A DNA stretch of 64,000 bases from positions 26,487-90,486 of the forward strand of contig JAPSFM010000011.1 in assembly GCA_035063885.1 (NCBI GenBank), read 5' to 3'. The notes below the pieces were generated by a model, which saw only the letters and a program-made list of their open reading frames with translations, had not been told where the DNA came from and did no database searches. The first letter of the stretch is position 1; every line of letters starts with the position of its first letter. Below, piece by piece: positions 8,245 through 17,054 of the stretch. Both the position numbers and the translations under genes were made by a program. This DNA comes from CAADGY01 sp900696665 (GTDB lineage Bacteria; Acidobacteriota; Terriglobia; Bryobacterales; Bryobacteraceae).

Positions 8245-8391
8245 ATGTTTGACAGCCTTGACGAGCAAATGAAGCATGACATGCGCGAGCAGCAATCCGG
8301 CAAGGAACGCATGCTGATCTATACGGCTGTTGCCATTGTGTCGGTAGTCGTCTTTGTCGGACTCTACTTCGCAGTCCGCATGATGGAGTAG
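8245..8391 (+). CDS. Small single-pass membrane protein
   Basis: A 48-residue protein starting MFDSLDEQMKHDM and ending in a membrane helix (about residues 26-44, IYTAVAIVSVVVFVGLYFAV). The ATG at 8245 is chosen because GGGAGG lies 9-10 bases upstream; the frame stays open 58 codons further up but that part is not protein-like. I recall similar short N-in membrane proteins (MFDSLD.. start, KERM before the helix, RMxE end) from acidobacterial genomes, but cannot name a function. Confidence 0.75.
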   Translation: MFDSLDEQMKHDMREQQSGKERMLIYTAVAIVSVVVFVGLYFAVRMME

Positions 8392-8407
8392 AGTTCGGCG
8401 AAACCTC

Positions 8408-8899
8408 TCAGTTCAGCGAGGGATTCAGGTTCCCCTCGGATGGACCGAGTTTTCGCATCACCGATTTAACCAGTCCCGCGTATTCCTCGCGAGGATTATA
8501 GGTGCGGAGGATCTCGTCTAAATCTTTGTCGCGGTAGAGCTTGGAGTTCGCCAGGCGGGAAGCGACGACGTGTATTCCCTGACGGACCGACGGGAAGGAA
8601 CGCCGGCACGAATCCCAGCCGAAAATATTGTTATTTTTGTATGCTTTACCACCGCCGGACTCAATGATCGAGATGCTCGGCAACAGGCGCCAGTCCAGGT
8701 TATGCTCGTCGGCCGCCTCCAGAAAATCAGTCGCCAGGTGTTGAATGGGCGAATCAAACTCTTCAAAGAACATTTCCAATGCGGGCAGGCGGGGATCGTG
8801 CTGAGCTTTCTCAACCCGTGCCGTCATAAGCGCATCCGGCGAGGAAGGCACGGCAAGCAGCCCAGCAAACAACACAACCCCTTGTGTTATTACTCTCAA
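8408..8899 (-). CDS. Exported glucosaminidase-like protein
   Basis: A 163-residue protein if started at the TTG at 8899, which has an AAAGGGA site 9 bases upstream. A signal peptide follows at once (LRVITQGVVLFAGLLAV). The mature part has the lysozyme/glucosaminidase-like pattern LLPSISIIESGGGK with a likely catalytic Glu, then NNNIFGWDSC, as in bacterial peptidoglycan N-acetylglucosaminidase-like proteins. The frame stays open upstream for 111 codons with no protein-like features, so the short start is preferred. A role in cell-wall cleavage is inferred from the fold signature only. Confidence 0.72.
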   Translation of the reverse strand: MRVITQGVVLFAGLLAVPSSPDALMTARVEKAQHDPRLPALEMFFEEFDSPIQHLATDFLEAADEHNLDWRLLPSISIIESGGGKAYKNNNIFGWDSCRRSFPSVRQGIHVVASRLANSKLYRDKDLDEILRTYNPREEYAGLVKSVMRKLGPSEGNLNPSLN

Positions 8900-9080
8900 A
8901 TAATATTCCCTTTCAGGCTGGTCTGAGTGAGTCCAAATAGAGGAAACCGGCGCGTCAATGACATGATTTGTGGCCGGTTCTGGTGAGTAGATTCTCGCTA
9001 CATGTAGTAAAGTATACCAAATCACGCGTAGCGGCCGGAGAGCCGGGCGCGGACGCGTCTCCATCACCCGGAGGCTTGCT

Positions 9081-10412
9081 ATGAATCGTCGCCGCTTTCT
9101 CGCATCAGCAATTGGAGTTGGAGGCGGCACCCGGCTGCCTTTGTATTCCGCGGTGTCCAGGTCACCAGCGAACCTGAAGATTACGGATGTACAGGTACTC
9201 GTCACGAACCCCATGCAGTCGGCGGCGGGCAATTTCGTCCTGGTGAAGGTACTGACGAATCAGGACGGGCTGTACGGCTGGGGCGATGCGACCTGCACAG
9301 GCAGTGAACTTGGCGTGGCGAAGTTCCTCGAAGAGCACCTGCGCCCCGCGATGCTCGGGCGGAATCCGATGCGATTGGAGGAACTCTGGCAGACGCTGTT
9401 CTTTCTGCCCTACTACCGGTCGGGTTCAGTCCATATGTCCGCGTTGAGCGGGATTGATATGGCATTGTGGGATATCAAGGGCAAAGTCGCCGGCCTACCC
9501 GTGTACGAGCTTCTCGGCGGAAAAACCCGCGACAGGCTGCTGACGTATCGAAGCGTTGGCGGACGCAACTACCAGGAAGTGGAAGAAGGCGTCCGGCGGC
9601 TGATGGCTGACGGCTATAAAGTCATCAAGGTGCAGGTTTCCGCCCCGGGGCTCGAATCAGGTTATGCCGTGCCGCCGTCCGCCCGGCAGCACGCGTCCAC
9701 CGCGAAAGCCTTCGAAGCCGGGGTTGCTCCATCGGAAGTATGGGAGCCCGGACCGTACGTGCGCACGCTGCCAAAGCTCTTCGAGCACCTTCGCAAAACG
9801 GTTGGCGAAGAGATCGAGTTGCTGCATGATGTGCACGAACGGGTGACGCCCAGCCAGGCTATTGTGCTGGCAAAGGCGGTGGAACCCTACCGTCTTTTCT
9901 ATTTCGAAGATCCGGTCCGCCCTGAGCATCTCGACACCTTCCGCACCATCCGCCAGCAGTCAAGCACGCCGCTCGCCATGGGAGAGATCTACACCGGACA
10001 GTGGGACGGCCTGTACCTGATCACCGAGCACCTGATCGATTACGTGCGCCACGACCTGGCGCATTGCGGCGGGATCACCACCGGCAGGAAGATCGCCGCA
10101 ATGTGCGAGCCCTACGGCATCCTGACGGCCTGGCATGGCCCCGGAAACATCTCGCCGGTCACGCACATGGCGAACGCGCACGTAAGCCTGTCCGTACCTA
10201 ATTTCGGCATTCAGGAATTCTCGGTGGGCTGGGGGGAGCCGGTGCGCGAAGTTTTCAGTGCGATGCCGGCCTACTCCAACGGTTCCATCACAATTCAGGA
10301 TCGTGTGGGTTTGGGTATTGACGTAAACGAAGCATCGGCTAAAAAATACCCGTACCTGCGCCGTCTGCGGCCCACGATTCGCCGCGACGATGGAACGCCG
10401 TGGCCTTACTGA
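9081..10412 (+). CDS. Mannonate dehydratase-like enolase-superfamily enzyme, Tat-exported
   Basis: A 443-residue enolase-superfamily (mandelate racemase/muconate lactonizing subgroup) protein closest in motif to the D-mannonate dehydratase/RspA group. After a twin-arginine leader (MNRRRFLASA) come the capping domain and a barrel. Metal-ligand strands are visible as LLHDVHERVTP, FYFEDPVRPE and MGEIYTG; the C-terminal WHGPGNISPVTHMA matches the ManD signature. Known members dehydrate D-mannonate or related sugar acids. Export by Tat is unusual for this family. The divergent gene upstream starts 181 bases away. Exact substrate is not readable. Confidence 0.88.
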   Translation: MNRRRFLASAIGVGGGTRLPLYSAVSRSPANLKITDVQVLVTNPMQSAAGNFVLVKVLTNQDGLYGWGDATCTGSELGVAKFLEEHLRPAMLGRNPMRLEELWQTLFFLPYYRSGSVHMSALSGIDMALWDIKGKVAGLPVYELLGGKTRDRLLTYRSVGGRNYQEVEEGVRRLMADGYKVIKVQVSAPGLESGYAVPPSARQHASTAKAFEAGVAPSEVWEPGPYVRTLPKLFEHLRKTVGEEIELLHDVHERVTPSQAIVLAKAVEPYRLFYFEDPVRPEHLDTFRTIRQQSSTPLAMGEIYTGQWDGLYLITEHLIDYVRHDLAHCGGITTGRKIAAMCEPYGILTAWHGPGNISPVTHMANAHVSLSVPNFGIQEFSVGWGEPVREVFSAMPAYSNGSITIQDRVGLGIDVNEASAKKYPYLRRLRPTIRRDDGTPWPY

Positions 10413-10476
10413 TCCGCCGCCTCCTTGCCGGGCCCTTCCGCCGCCTGATGTTATAACCGGAAGGGAGGCCGAATCC

Positions 10477-10992
10477 ATGGCCACGTTCGCCGGACGTGTG
10501 ATCGGGGCCGCTAGACTCAACGCCGGCATCTATGAAGAGGTCGAGACAGACGTCTCCGCGTCCGGACAGGCGATGGGGGTGGTTCTGTTGTCGAGTATCG
10601 GCGCTGGGATCGGAGCCTTTGGAACACTCGGCCTGCGTGGCCTGTTAACCGGCATCGTCGGTTCTTTTCTCGGCTGGTTCCTCTGGGCCTGGCTCACCTA
10701 TTTCGCCGGCACGCGAATCTTGCCGTCTCCCGAGACCCGGGCGGATTGGATGCAGTTGCTTCGCACGACCGGATTCGCCACCGCGCCGGGCATTCTCGGA
10801 GTACTCGGCTTGTTCCCGGTGTTTCGCGGATTCATTTTCTTGGTTACGTCTTTGTGGAGCCTGATCGCATTTGTTGTCGCGGTACGTCAGGCCCTCGATT
10901 ACACCAGCACGCTGAGAGCACTGTGCGTTTGCGCGATCGGTTGGGCTATCTATGTGGCCATGATCTCGGTGCTGCTGGGCGTATGGGGCTGA
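10477..10992 (+). CDS. Yip1-family membrane protein
   Basis: A 171-residue integral membrane protein with about five hydrophobic segments, matching the Yip1 domain layout (N-terminal amphipathic part, then helices such as GLLTGIVGSFLGWFLWAWLT and ALCVCAIGWAIYVAMISVLL). The ATG at 10477 has a GGGAGG site; the frame extends 29 codons further upstream into the previous gene but without protein-like sequence. Bacterial Yip1 proteins have no defined role. It converges on the M3 peptidase gene with only a few bases between the stops. Confidence 0.8.
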   Translation: MATFAGRVIGAARLNAGIYEEVETDVSASGQAMGVVLLSSIGAGIGAFGTLGLRGLLTGIVGSFLGWFLWAWLTYFAGTRILPSPETRADWMQLLRTTGFATAPGILGVLGLFPVFRGFIFLVTSLWSLIAFVVAVRQALDYTSTLRALCVCAIGWAIYVAMISVLLGVWG

Positions 10993-10995
10993 GGC

Positions 10996-13041
10996 TCAGC
11001 CGGCCAGCCCCAGTCTCGCGAGTAGCGCGTTCGGGTCCGGATCGCGGCCCATGAAAGACCGGAACAGCAACATGGGATCGTCGCTGTCACCCCGCTCCAG
11101 GATTTTCGTCCGGTATTCGGCGCCGGTTTGGGGATTGAACACCCCCTCGTTCTGGAAGCGGGTGAAGGCATCGGCATCCAGTACTTCAGCCCATTTGTAG
11201 GAATAGTAGCCCGCGGCATAACCAACGGGATTGGCAAACAGGTGGGTGAAGCTCGAAATCATCGCATGTTCGGGTGGCAGCGGAGCCGGCGAGAACTCCT
11301 GCAAGATGGCCCGGCTGTAAGCGATGACGCCGCCATGCTCCGTTTTCGAATACCGGCGGTGGAGGGCGAAGTCCAAAAGACCGAAGCTCAGTTGCCGCAT
11401 CTGCCCATTCGCCGCACGGAAGGTGCGGGCGCGGCGCATCTTCTGAAACAGATCGCCGGGGATGGGCTCGCCAGTCTGGTAATGGCGCGCAAAAAGATCG
11501 AGAGACTCGCGCTCCCAGCACCAGTTCTCCATAATCTGCGATGGCAACTCCACGAAATCCCAGGCTATGTTTGTTCCGGCAAGTCCCCGTACGTCCACGC
11601 GGCTCAGGCAATGATGCAGCAGGTGTCCGAACTCGTGAAAAATGGTCTCCACTTCGCGATGGGTCAGCAAAGCAGGTGCATCACCTACAGGCGGCGTCAG
11701 GTTGCCGCAGATCAGACCCAGGTGTGGCTCCAGTCCTTTGGGGGTCTGAACGCCGGTAATCAGGGCATCCATCCAGGCGCCGCCGCGCTTGTTTTCGCGA
11801 GGGTAGAAATCCCCGTAAAAAGCCCCGAGAAACTCGCCCGAAGCTGTGTCCCGAATCTCGAAATAACGCACTCCCGCATCCCACACCGGAACGCCGGATT
11901 CTTCCGTCACCCGGATGCCGAGAAGCCGTCCGAAAATCTCGAACATTCCTTCCACGACACGGGGCAGCGGAAAATAGGGGCGCAAGTCCTCTTCATCGAA
12001 GTCGTACAACGCGGCACGCTGTTTCTCGGCGTAGTAGCCGATATCCCAGGGCTCCAGATCCGGCGCCATCTCGCCTTCGAGTGAACGCCGGAAGGCCGCC
12101 AGTTCATCGTTCTCCCGCCGGAAATGTTCAAGCGTTTTGTCTTTCAGGGATTCTAGAAAGCTCTCCGCGCGGTCACCCGTATGTGCCATCCGGTCTGCCA
12201 GCACGAAATCCGCGAAGTCCTGAAAACCGATCAGCGCCGCTTTCTCACGCCTCAGTTCGAGGATGCGCTCAATAATCGGCTGGTTATCGAAGCCCGCGGC
12301 GGTGCCGCGCGTGACATAGGCCCGGTACATGTGCTCGCGAATGCCGCGGTCGTCGAGATAGGTCATCACCGGAAGGTAACTGGGCGCCTGTAGCGTGAAT
12401 CGCCAGCCCTCTATGCCCTTCTTAGCCGCGTTCTGCCGGGCGGCTTCCAGCGCAGCCGGCGGCAGGCCCGCGAGCTTTGCTTCGTCGGTGACGACAAGCT
12501 CGAAGCCATTGGTGGTGTCGAGAACATTCTCAGCGAATTTTGTGGTTAGCTGCGCCAGTTCCACCTCGATTCGGGCCAGGCGGGCTTTTCCGGCGGCATC
12601 CAGGTCGGCGCCGTGGCGCCGGAACTCCTGCAGCGTTTTGGTCAGGTATCTGTTTCGGGTGCCCTTGAGCCCCCGCGCCTCGCTGGTTTCAGCGTACCTT
12701 TTGATGTTGTTCCAGAGTCCCTCATGAAGCGGAATGTTCGAATAAAACTCGCTTGTCAGCGGGTGCACGGTGTTATAGGCCGCCCGCAGTTCGGGACAAG
12801 TAGCAACCGACTCCAGATGGCGTACGACGTTCATCGCGTAGTCCAGGTTCCGGGTGAACTCATCCAGTTCAACCAGTGTGTTCTCGTACGTGCGCGGAGC
12901 GGGGTCGGAGGCGATCCTCTCCAACTCCTTGCGCGCTGACGACAGCAATTGCCGCACGGCAGGCTCGACATGTTCCGGCTTGATCCGGTCAAACGGAACG
13001 TGAAACTGAATTTCGAGTAGTGGATTATCTGGCAGGTCCAT
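10996..13041 (-). CDS. M3-family oligopeptidase (oligopeptidase A-like)
   Basis: A 681-residue zinc metallopeptidase of family M3 (thimet oligopeptidase/PrlC type). The zinc motif HEFGH is at about residue 467, in FHEFGHLLHHCLSRV, with the downstream WDFVELPSQIMENW segment carrying the third ligand region (E in FVELPSQ). Other family blocks include GAFYGDFYPRENKRGGAWM. No signal peptide, so it is likely cytoplasmic and degrades short peptides. Length fits the family. Its ATG overlaps the stop of the upstream DUF1080 gene by one base (TAATG), making it the last gene of a four-gene minus-strand run. Confidence 0.95.
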   Translation of the reverse strand: MDLPDNPLLEIQFHVPFDRIKPEHVEPAVRQLLSSARKELERIASDPAPRTYENTLVELDEFTRNLDYAMNVVRHLESVATCPELRAAYNTVHPLTSEFYSNIPLHEGLWNNIKRYAETSEARGLKGTRNRYLTKTLQEFRRHGADLDAAGKARLARIEVELAQLTTKFAENVLDTTNGFELVVTDEAKLAGLPPAALEAARQNAAKKGIEGWRFTLQAPSYLPVMTYLDDRGIREHMYRAYVTRGTAAGFDNQPIIERILELRREKAALIGFQDFADFVLADRMAHTGDRAESFLESLKDKTLEHFRRENDELAAFRRSLEGEMAPDLEPWDIGYYAEKQRAALYDFDEEDLRPYFPLPRVVEGMFEIFGRLLGIRVTEESGVPVWDAGVRYFEIRDTASGEFLGAFYGDFYPRENKRGGAWMDALITGVQTPKGLEPHLGLICGNLTPPVGDAPALLTHREVETIFHEFGHLLHHCLSRVDVRGLAGTNIAWDFVELPSQIMENWCWERESLDLFARHYQTGEPIPGDLFQKMRRARTFRAANGQMRQLSFGLLDFALHRRYSKTEHGGVIAYSRAILQEFSPAPLPPEHAMISSFTHLFANPVGYAAGYYSYKWAEVLDADAFTRFQNEGVFNPQTGAEYRTKILERGDSDDPMLLFRSFMGRDPDPNALLARLGLAG

Positions 13042-13658
13042 TACTTCAACTCGCGCAAACGGATGTTTCGAAACTCCACCTGCATGGCAGGACCGCGGTG
13101 AAGTTGCAGCGCGAGGATGCCGCTCGTCTTGGACGAGTCCCGCAGCTCGGCCGTCAACAGGCCGTTTACGCGAAGTTGAATGAGGTCGCCTTGGCAGGCA
13201 ATTTCATAATCGTTCCAGTCACCGGGCCGGACTACCTTCTCCGCCTTGCCCTGCCACCCGTTCACGATGACCCCGCGTTTGCCTTTTTCGTCATAGATAG
13301 AGCCCCACCAGTTCCCTTCCGCCAGATCGGCCTGCAGCCCGCGCACCACCCAGTTCGGCAGTGCTTCACTACGGAACTGGATCCCGCTGTTGTGATTGCG
13401 AAGCTTCACTTCCGTTCGCAGCACGAAATCTCCGAACGTATGGCGGCTGATGAGAAAGGTATTGTCCGTGAGTTCGACACCTTCCGTGGTTCCCACAATT
13501 ACGCCGCCGCGAACGCTCCACAACCGGGGGTCGCCATCCCATCCATTCAGGGTCCTGCCGTCGAACAGCGGGCGGAACCCTTCCTTCTTTTCGGCTTGGG
13601 ACACCTGACCGAAGCAAGCAGCGCAGACCGCCAGCAGCACAAGAGACAATCGGATCAT
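13041..13658 (-). CDS. DUF1080 (3-keto-disaccharide hydrolase-like) secreted protein
   Basis: A 205-residue protein with a signal peptide (MIRLSLVLLAVCAACFGQ) followed by a DUF1080 domain, a concanavalin-like fold now linked with 3-keto-glycoside hydrolysis. Typical motifs are PLFDGRTLNGWDGD, WSVRGGVIVG, NHNSGIQFRSE and the final FRNIRLREL. The start at 13658 is chosen because the signal peptide begins there; 49 further open codons upstream overlap rnhA and are rejected. DUF1080 and Gfo/Idh/MocA proteins, both present in this window, often occur in sugar-oxidising pathways of acidobacteria and planctomycetes. Confidence 0.9.
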   Translation of the reverse strand: MIRLSLVLLAVCAACFGQVSQAEKKEGFRPLFDGRTLNGWDGDPRLWSVRGGVIVGTTEGVELTDNTFLISRHTFGDFVLRTEVKLRNHNSGIQFRSEALPNWVVRGLQADLAEGNWWGSIYDEKGKRGVIVNGWQGKAEKVVRPGDWNDYEIACQGDLIQLRVNGLLTAELRDSSKTSGILALQLHRGPAMQVEFRNIRLRELK

Positions 13659-13668
13659 CGACGGAATT

Positions 13669-14115
13669 TTACCGCATCCCTCCGGCGCCTGCTTTTTGCT
13701 GGCGGGCTGCCTTGACCGCCAACTCATCGGCGCGGTTATTATCTTCATGGGAAGCATGGCCTTTCGTCCATGTCCATGTGGTCTTGTGCCGCCTGTTCTG
13801 CTCATCCAGTTGCATCCAGAGATCCTGATTCACCACCGGCTTCTTCCGCTTCGTCATCCAACCGTTCCGCTTCCAATCGATGATCCAGGAAGTGATGCCG
13901 TGCTTGAGATATTCCGAATCGGTGACGATCTCCACCTCACAGTCTTCCTTCAATGCTTCCAGGCCTCGCACCGCGGCGGTCAATTCCATGCGGTTGTTGG
14001 TGGTGTGGGGTTCGCCGCCCCAAAGCTCCTTCCTCTTGTCCCTGTAGCGGAGAATAGCGGCCCATCCGCCGGGGCCCGGATTTCCCAGGCACGCTCCGTC
14101 GGTAATGACCTGCAC
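13669..14115 (-). CDS. rnhA: Ribonuclease HI
   Basis: An RNase HI that cuts the RNA strand of RNA-DNA hybrids in the cytoplasm. All four catalytic acids are visible: Asp in VITDGACLGNPGPGGWA, Glu in NRMELTAAV, Asp in IVTDSEYL and Asp in NNRADELA. The start is a judgement: the frame is open to 14238 but that part overlaps dusB and lacks homology, while a GTG at 14115 gives 148 residues, the normal length. No strong ribosome site is seen, which fits coupling to dusB (stop at 14132). An unusually basic loop (KRKKPV) in the handle region is normal. Confidence 0.92.
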   Translation of the reverse strand: MQVITDGACLGNPGPGGWAAILRYRDKRKELWGGEPHTTNNRMELTAAVRGLEALKEDCEVEIVTDSEYLKHGITSWIIDWKRNGWMTKRKKPVVNQDLWMQLDEQNRRHKTTWTWTKGHASHEDNNRADELAVKAARQQKAGAGGMR

Positions 14116-14131
14116 TTTCTTGAGCGGGACT

Positions 14132-15148
14132 TCAGGCAGGAACGGCCTCCAGTTCCTGCTCGAAGAACCGATCGACCAAATCGAGGATCTCGCCTGTTTC
14201 CCGCGCGTTGTAGATCGACGCACGCAGGCGCGCTCCATTTCTCACCCCGTGCGTGAAATACGTGGCGAACTGCTTCATCTTCCCAACCGCGCCGGAATCG
14301 CCGTACGCCGCGAGCATTGCGTAGTAGGTCCGCATGATGTCATGGCGGTGCTTCTCGGTTGGATGATCGTAGCTTCCGGTCTCCAGGTATTGTGCGATCT
14401 GCCGGAAGATCCATGGATTGGAGGAAGCGGCACGCCCGATCATGACGGCGTCGCAGTTGGTTTCCGCTACCATGCGAACCGCGTCTTCGGGCGTGACAAT
14501 GTCGCCATTGCCGATGACGGGGATCTTCACGGCTTCCTTCACTTCGGCAATGCGGTCCCAATCCGCTTTGCCGCTGTAGCCCTGCTCCCGCGTGCGCGGA
14601 TGGAGCGCAATGGCCTGAAGCCCGCAATCCTCGGCCAGCCGGGCCATGCGTACCGCCACCAGTTCGCGGCTGTTCCATCCGGCGCGAAATTTCATGGTGA
14701 GCGGAATGGAAATCGCCGCGCGAACGCTGCGCAGAATGGTCTCTACCAGCGGCAGATCGCGCAACAGACCCGAGCCTCCGTTGCACTTGACAACCTTCTT
14801 GACCGGGCACCCAAAATTGATGTCCACCGCATCGAAACCCAGGTCCTGGCAGATGCGGGCGGCATCGGACATCACTTGCGGGTCCGAACCGAATAACTGC
14901 GCGGCAATCGGCCGCTCCTCCTCCTCGAAGGCGAGATAGCGCCTGGTGACGGTGAGCTTATTCGGCCTGCGATCAATAGCGACCACGCCGTGCGAGCTGG
15001 TGAATTCGGTCATCAGCAACCCGCATCCTCCGAATCCGCGGATGAGGCGCCGGAATACCGTATCGGTAACACCCGCCATGGGCGCAAGCACCGTGGCCGG
15101 GCGCACTTCGACAGCGCCGATCCGGTATTGAGTGGGAAACTGCGGCAT
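14132..15148 (-). CDS. dusB: tRNA-dihydrouridine synthase B
   Basis: A 338-residue FMN enzyme that reduces uridine to dihydrouridine in tRNA. Visible family motifs: LAPMAGVTDTVFRRL near residue 21, the AAQLFGSDP segment, the catalytic-cysteine block DINFGCPVKKVVKCNGGSGL at about 109-128, and VIGNGDIVTPEDA and VMIGRAA for phosphate binding. Full length. It is first in the run dusB-rnhA-DUF1080-M3 peptidase. The divergent methyltransferase gene starts 87 bases away. Confidence 0.95.
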   Translation of the reverse strand: MPQFPTQYRIGAVEVRPATVLAPMAGVTDTVFRRLIRGFGGCGLLMTEFTSSHGVVAIDRRPNKLTVTRRYLAFEEEERPIAAQLFGSDPQVMSDAARICQDLGFDAVDINFGCPVKKVVKCNGGSGLLRDLPLVETILRSVRAAISIPLTMKFRAGWNSRELVAVRMARLAEDCGLQAIALHPRTREQGYSGKADWDRIAEVKEAVKIPVIGNGDIVTPEDAVRMVAETNCDAVMIGRAASSNPWIFRQIAQYLETGSYDHPTEKHRHDIMRTYYAMLAAYGDSGAVGKMKQFATYFTHGVRNGARLRASIYNARETGEILDLVDRFFEQELEAVPA

Positions 15149-15235
15149 GCGTACCTATTCATTTTAACCGCAGTACCGGCGCGGTGGGCGAGTTACGTAC
15201 CCAACATGGGCCGCGCACCGCTAAGATGAAGGATT

Positions 15236-15877
15236 ATGCAGGCACATTGGGACAAAGTGTATTCCACGAAAAGCCCGAACGAGGTGAGCTGGTACCGGCC
15301 GCATCTTGACCGGTCGATCGCGCTGATCGAGCGTGCCGTCCCGGACCGGTCTGCCCGAGTCATTGATGTCGGCGGGGGAACCTCCACACTCGTGGACGAC
15401 CTGCTTCAGCTCGGGTATTCCAATATCACCGTGCTCGACATTTCCGAAGCTGCAATCGCCGTGACACAGAGCCGGCTGCAGGATGCATCGCGAGGAGTCG
15501 GATGGCTCTGCGCCGACATTACGAATGTCGAATTCGCTACCGGATCTTACGATCTGTGGCATGATCGCGCCGTCTTTCACTTCCTTACAGCGCCCGATGC
15601 CCGTCTCCGGTATGTTCGCAATGTCGCTAAGGCGGTGAAGCCCGGTGGTCACGTCATTGTGAGCACATTCGGCGCCGAGGGGCCGAGGAAGTGTAGCGGT
15701 CTCGACGTGATGAGATACAGCGCTCCCGAGTTGCACCGTGAGTTTGGTAGCCGTTTCCGGCTAGTAGAAAGCTCGGAGGAGCAGCACGAGACGCCGTTCG
15801 GCACTACGCAGCAATTTTTGTACTGCTACTGCCGGCTGGAGCCGGATGTAGGTGGAGAAAACCCGGGTGCCCGATAG
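15236..15877 (+). CDS. Class I SAM-dependent methyltransferase
   Basis: A 213-residue small-molecule methyltransferase. It opens with HWDKVYSTKSPNEVSWYRPH, a common start in this group, then the SAM loop VIDVGGGTSTLVDDLL at about 42-57 and the acidic VLDISEAAI. The middle region has WHDRAVFHFL and VKPGGHVIVSTFG. No signal peptide. The C-terminus overlaps the following phosphorylase gene by 26 bases. Substrate unknown; similar proteins are sometimes annotated as thiopurine or tellurite methyltransferase-like. Confidence 0.88.
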   Translation: MQAHWDKVYSTKSPNEVSWYRPHLDRSIALIERAVPDRSARVIDVGGGTSTLVDDLLQLGYSNITVLDISEAAIAVTQSRLQDASRGVGWLCADITNVEFATGSYDLWHDRAVFHFLTAPDARLRYVRNVAKAVKPGGHVIVSTFGAEGPRKCSGLDVMRYSAPELHREFGSRFRLVESSEEQHETPFGTTQQFLYCYCRLEPDVGGENPGAR

Positions 15878-16664
15878 CCGGACGCTTCCGATTCTGAATC
15901 ATCCACTCGACGAACCCTCGGCATTTACCGCAGATGCGCTGATGCACAGCGTGCGCAGCAAGAGGATGATACCGGGTGGACCTGTGCCTCCGCTGTGCAT
16001 TCTGGAGTTTGACGGAGACCTCACAGACTGGCTGGTCCATACCGGCCGTGCCAAGCCGGTCCCAAGCTGGCCGTGCTTTCATACGACGATGTACGCCGTC
16101 GAGAGTGAAGGGATGGCCTGCGGCATCGTTGCGCGGACAATCGGTGGCCCGTACGCCGTGTTGATTGCTGAACAACTCGCAGCGACAGGCGCCAGGTGGA
16201 TTATCGGTTTGACCTCCGCCGGACGGGTCTCGCCGGAGTTGCCGCTCCCTTGCCTGGTAGTTGTGACAGCCGCTGTCCGGGATGAAGGGACCAGCCTTCA
16301 TTACCTGCCACCCGGCGTGGAGGTGTCGTGCCCCGATCCCATACCGGCGCTGCTGGAGAAGGAACTGCCGGCAACAGGTTGGGCCGTCCGCTCCGGCAAG
16401 GTGTGGACGACCGATGCTCCGTACCGCGAGACCAGAGCGCAGTTGCAGCACTGGGCCGGTAAAGGTGTTGTCGCGGTCGAGATGCAGGCGGCATCCCTGT
16501 TCGCATTCGGAAAGGCGCGCAGCGTCCCGGTCGGCTGTGTCGCCATGGTGAGCAACGCAGTCGATCATGAAGGCGATCAATTCGACACCGGCTCTCAAGA
16601 GGACGGACTTCGCATTATTGCGGCCTGTGCACGGGCCTTCCGCAACAGGCCCGGCGTCGCGTAA
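15852..16664 (+). CDS. Nucleoside phosphorylase (PNP/UDP family)
   Basis: A 270-residue protein of the PNP/UDP phosphorylase superfamily, which splits nucleosides with phosphate into base and sugar phosphate. The signature TTDAPYRETRAQLQHWAGKG (about 192-211) is followed by VVAVEMQAASLFAFG with the ribose-binding Glu-Met pair. An upstream GLTSAGRVSPELPL matches the phosphate/base pocket. It starts at a GTG (15852) within the end of the methyltransferase gene, suggesting coupling. Uridine phosphorylase is the closest guess. It is the last gene before a decayed region. Confidence 0.87.
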   Translation: MEKTRVPDSRTLPILNHPLDEPSAFTADALMHSVRSKRMIPGGPVPPLCILEFDGDLTDWLVHTGRAKPVPSWPCFHTTMYAVESEGMACGIVARTIGGPYAVLIAEQLAATGARWIIGLTSAGRVSPELPLPCLVVVTAAVRDEGTSLHYLPPGVEVSCPDPIPALLEKELPATGWAVRSGKVWTTDAPYRETRAQLQHWAGKGVVAVEMQAASLFAFGKARSVPVGCVAMVSNAVDHEGDQFDTGSQEDGLRIIAACARAFRNRPGVA

Positions 16665-16843
16665 TACACCCGGTTGACCGGCGGCCAGGTGCAAACGATC
16701 CTGGCAAACAACAACGAATACCATCCGGCAAGCCCAAATCGAGATTGTTAAGGGGCCGCGAGAGATCCGCCAGCATGGACGCGCTGGGAGCACCGGCGTC
16801 GTCCATGACCGCGCCGGGCCAATAGAAGTAGTTCAGAGCGAGG
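16665..16843. other. Non-coding stretch before the toxin-antitoxin relic
   Basis: I see no recognisable gene, RNA or repeat in this stretch. Short open frames on both strands have no family resemblance. It leads into the broken DUF433 reading frame. Confidence 0.4.
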
Positions 16844-17054
16844 CCTTATAATCCCAAGATCATGGCCGGCAAGCCGAGCATAGGCGGTATGCGCGTGACC
16901 GCCGGAACAGTAGTGGGACTGCTCGCATCCGGCCGCTCAAACGCGTAGATTTCGGCAGCGTATCCGCACCTTCAAAAGGAGGACATTCGGCAAGCTCTTA
17001 TCTCATGCCGCTTGGTGGGTCAAGGAGATCGAGATTCCATTATCCGCAGCATAA
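16844..17054 (+). pseudogene. DUF433 antitoxin, broken
   Basis: Remains of a DUF433 protein, a small winged-helix-like family that usually pairs with DUF5615 PIN-like toxins. The frame reads NPKIMAGKPSIGGMRVTAGT then VVGLLASGRSNA, stop, ISAAYPHLQKEDIRQAL, then after one extra base SHAAWWVKEIEIPLSAA and a TAA at 17052-17054. The family pattern would be NPxIxxGKPxIxGxRVT...LLASG..xxEI...YPHLxxEDIRxAL.YAAW. The in-frame TAG at 16946-16948 sits where a Glu (GAG) is expected, and a +1 shift lies near 17000. No intact product is possible. Confidence 0.75.

Noticed and set aside
15804..16793. 329-codon minus-strand open frame
   Set aside because: Opposite the nucleoside phosphorylase, which carries clear family motifs.
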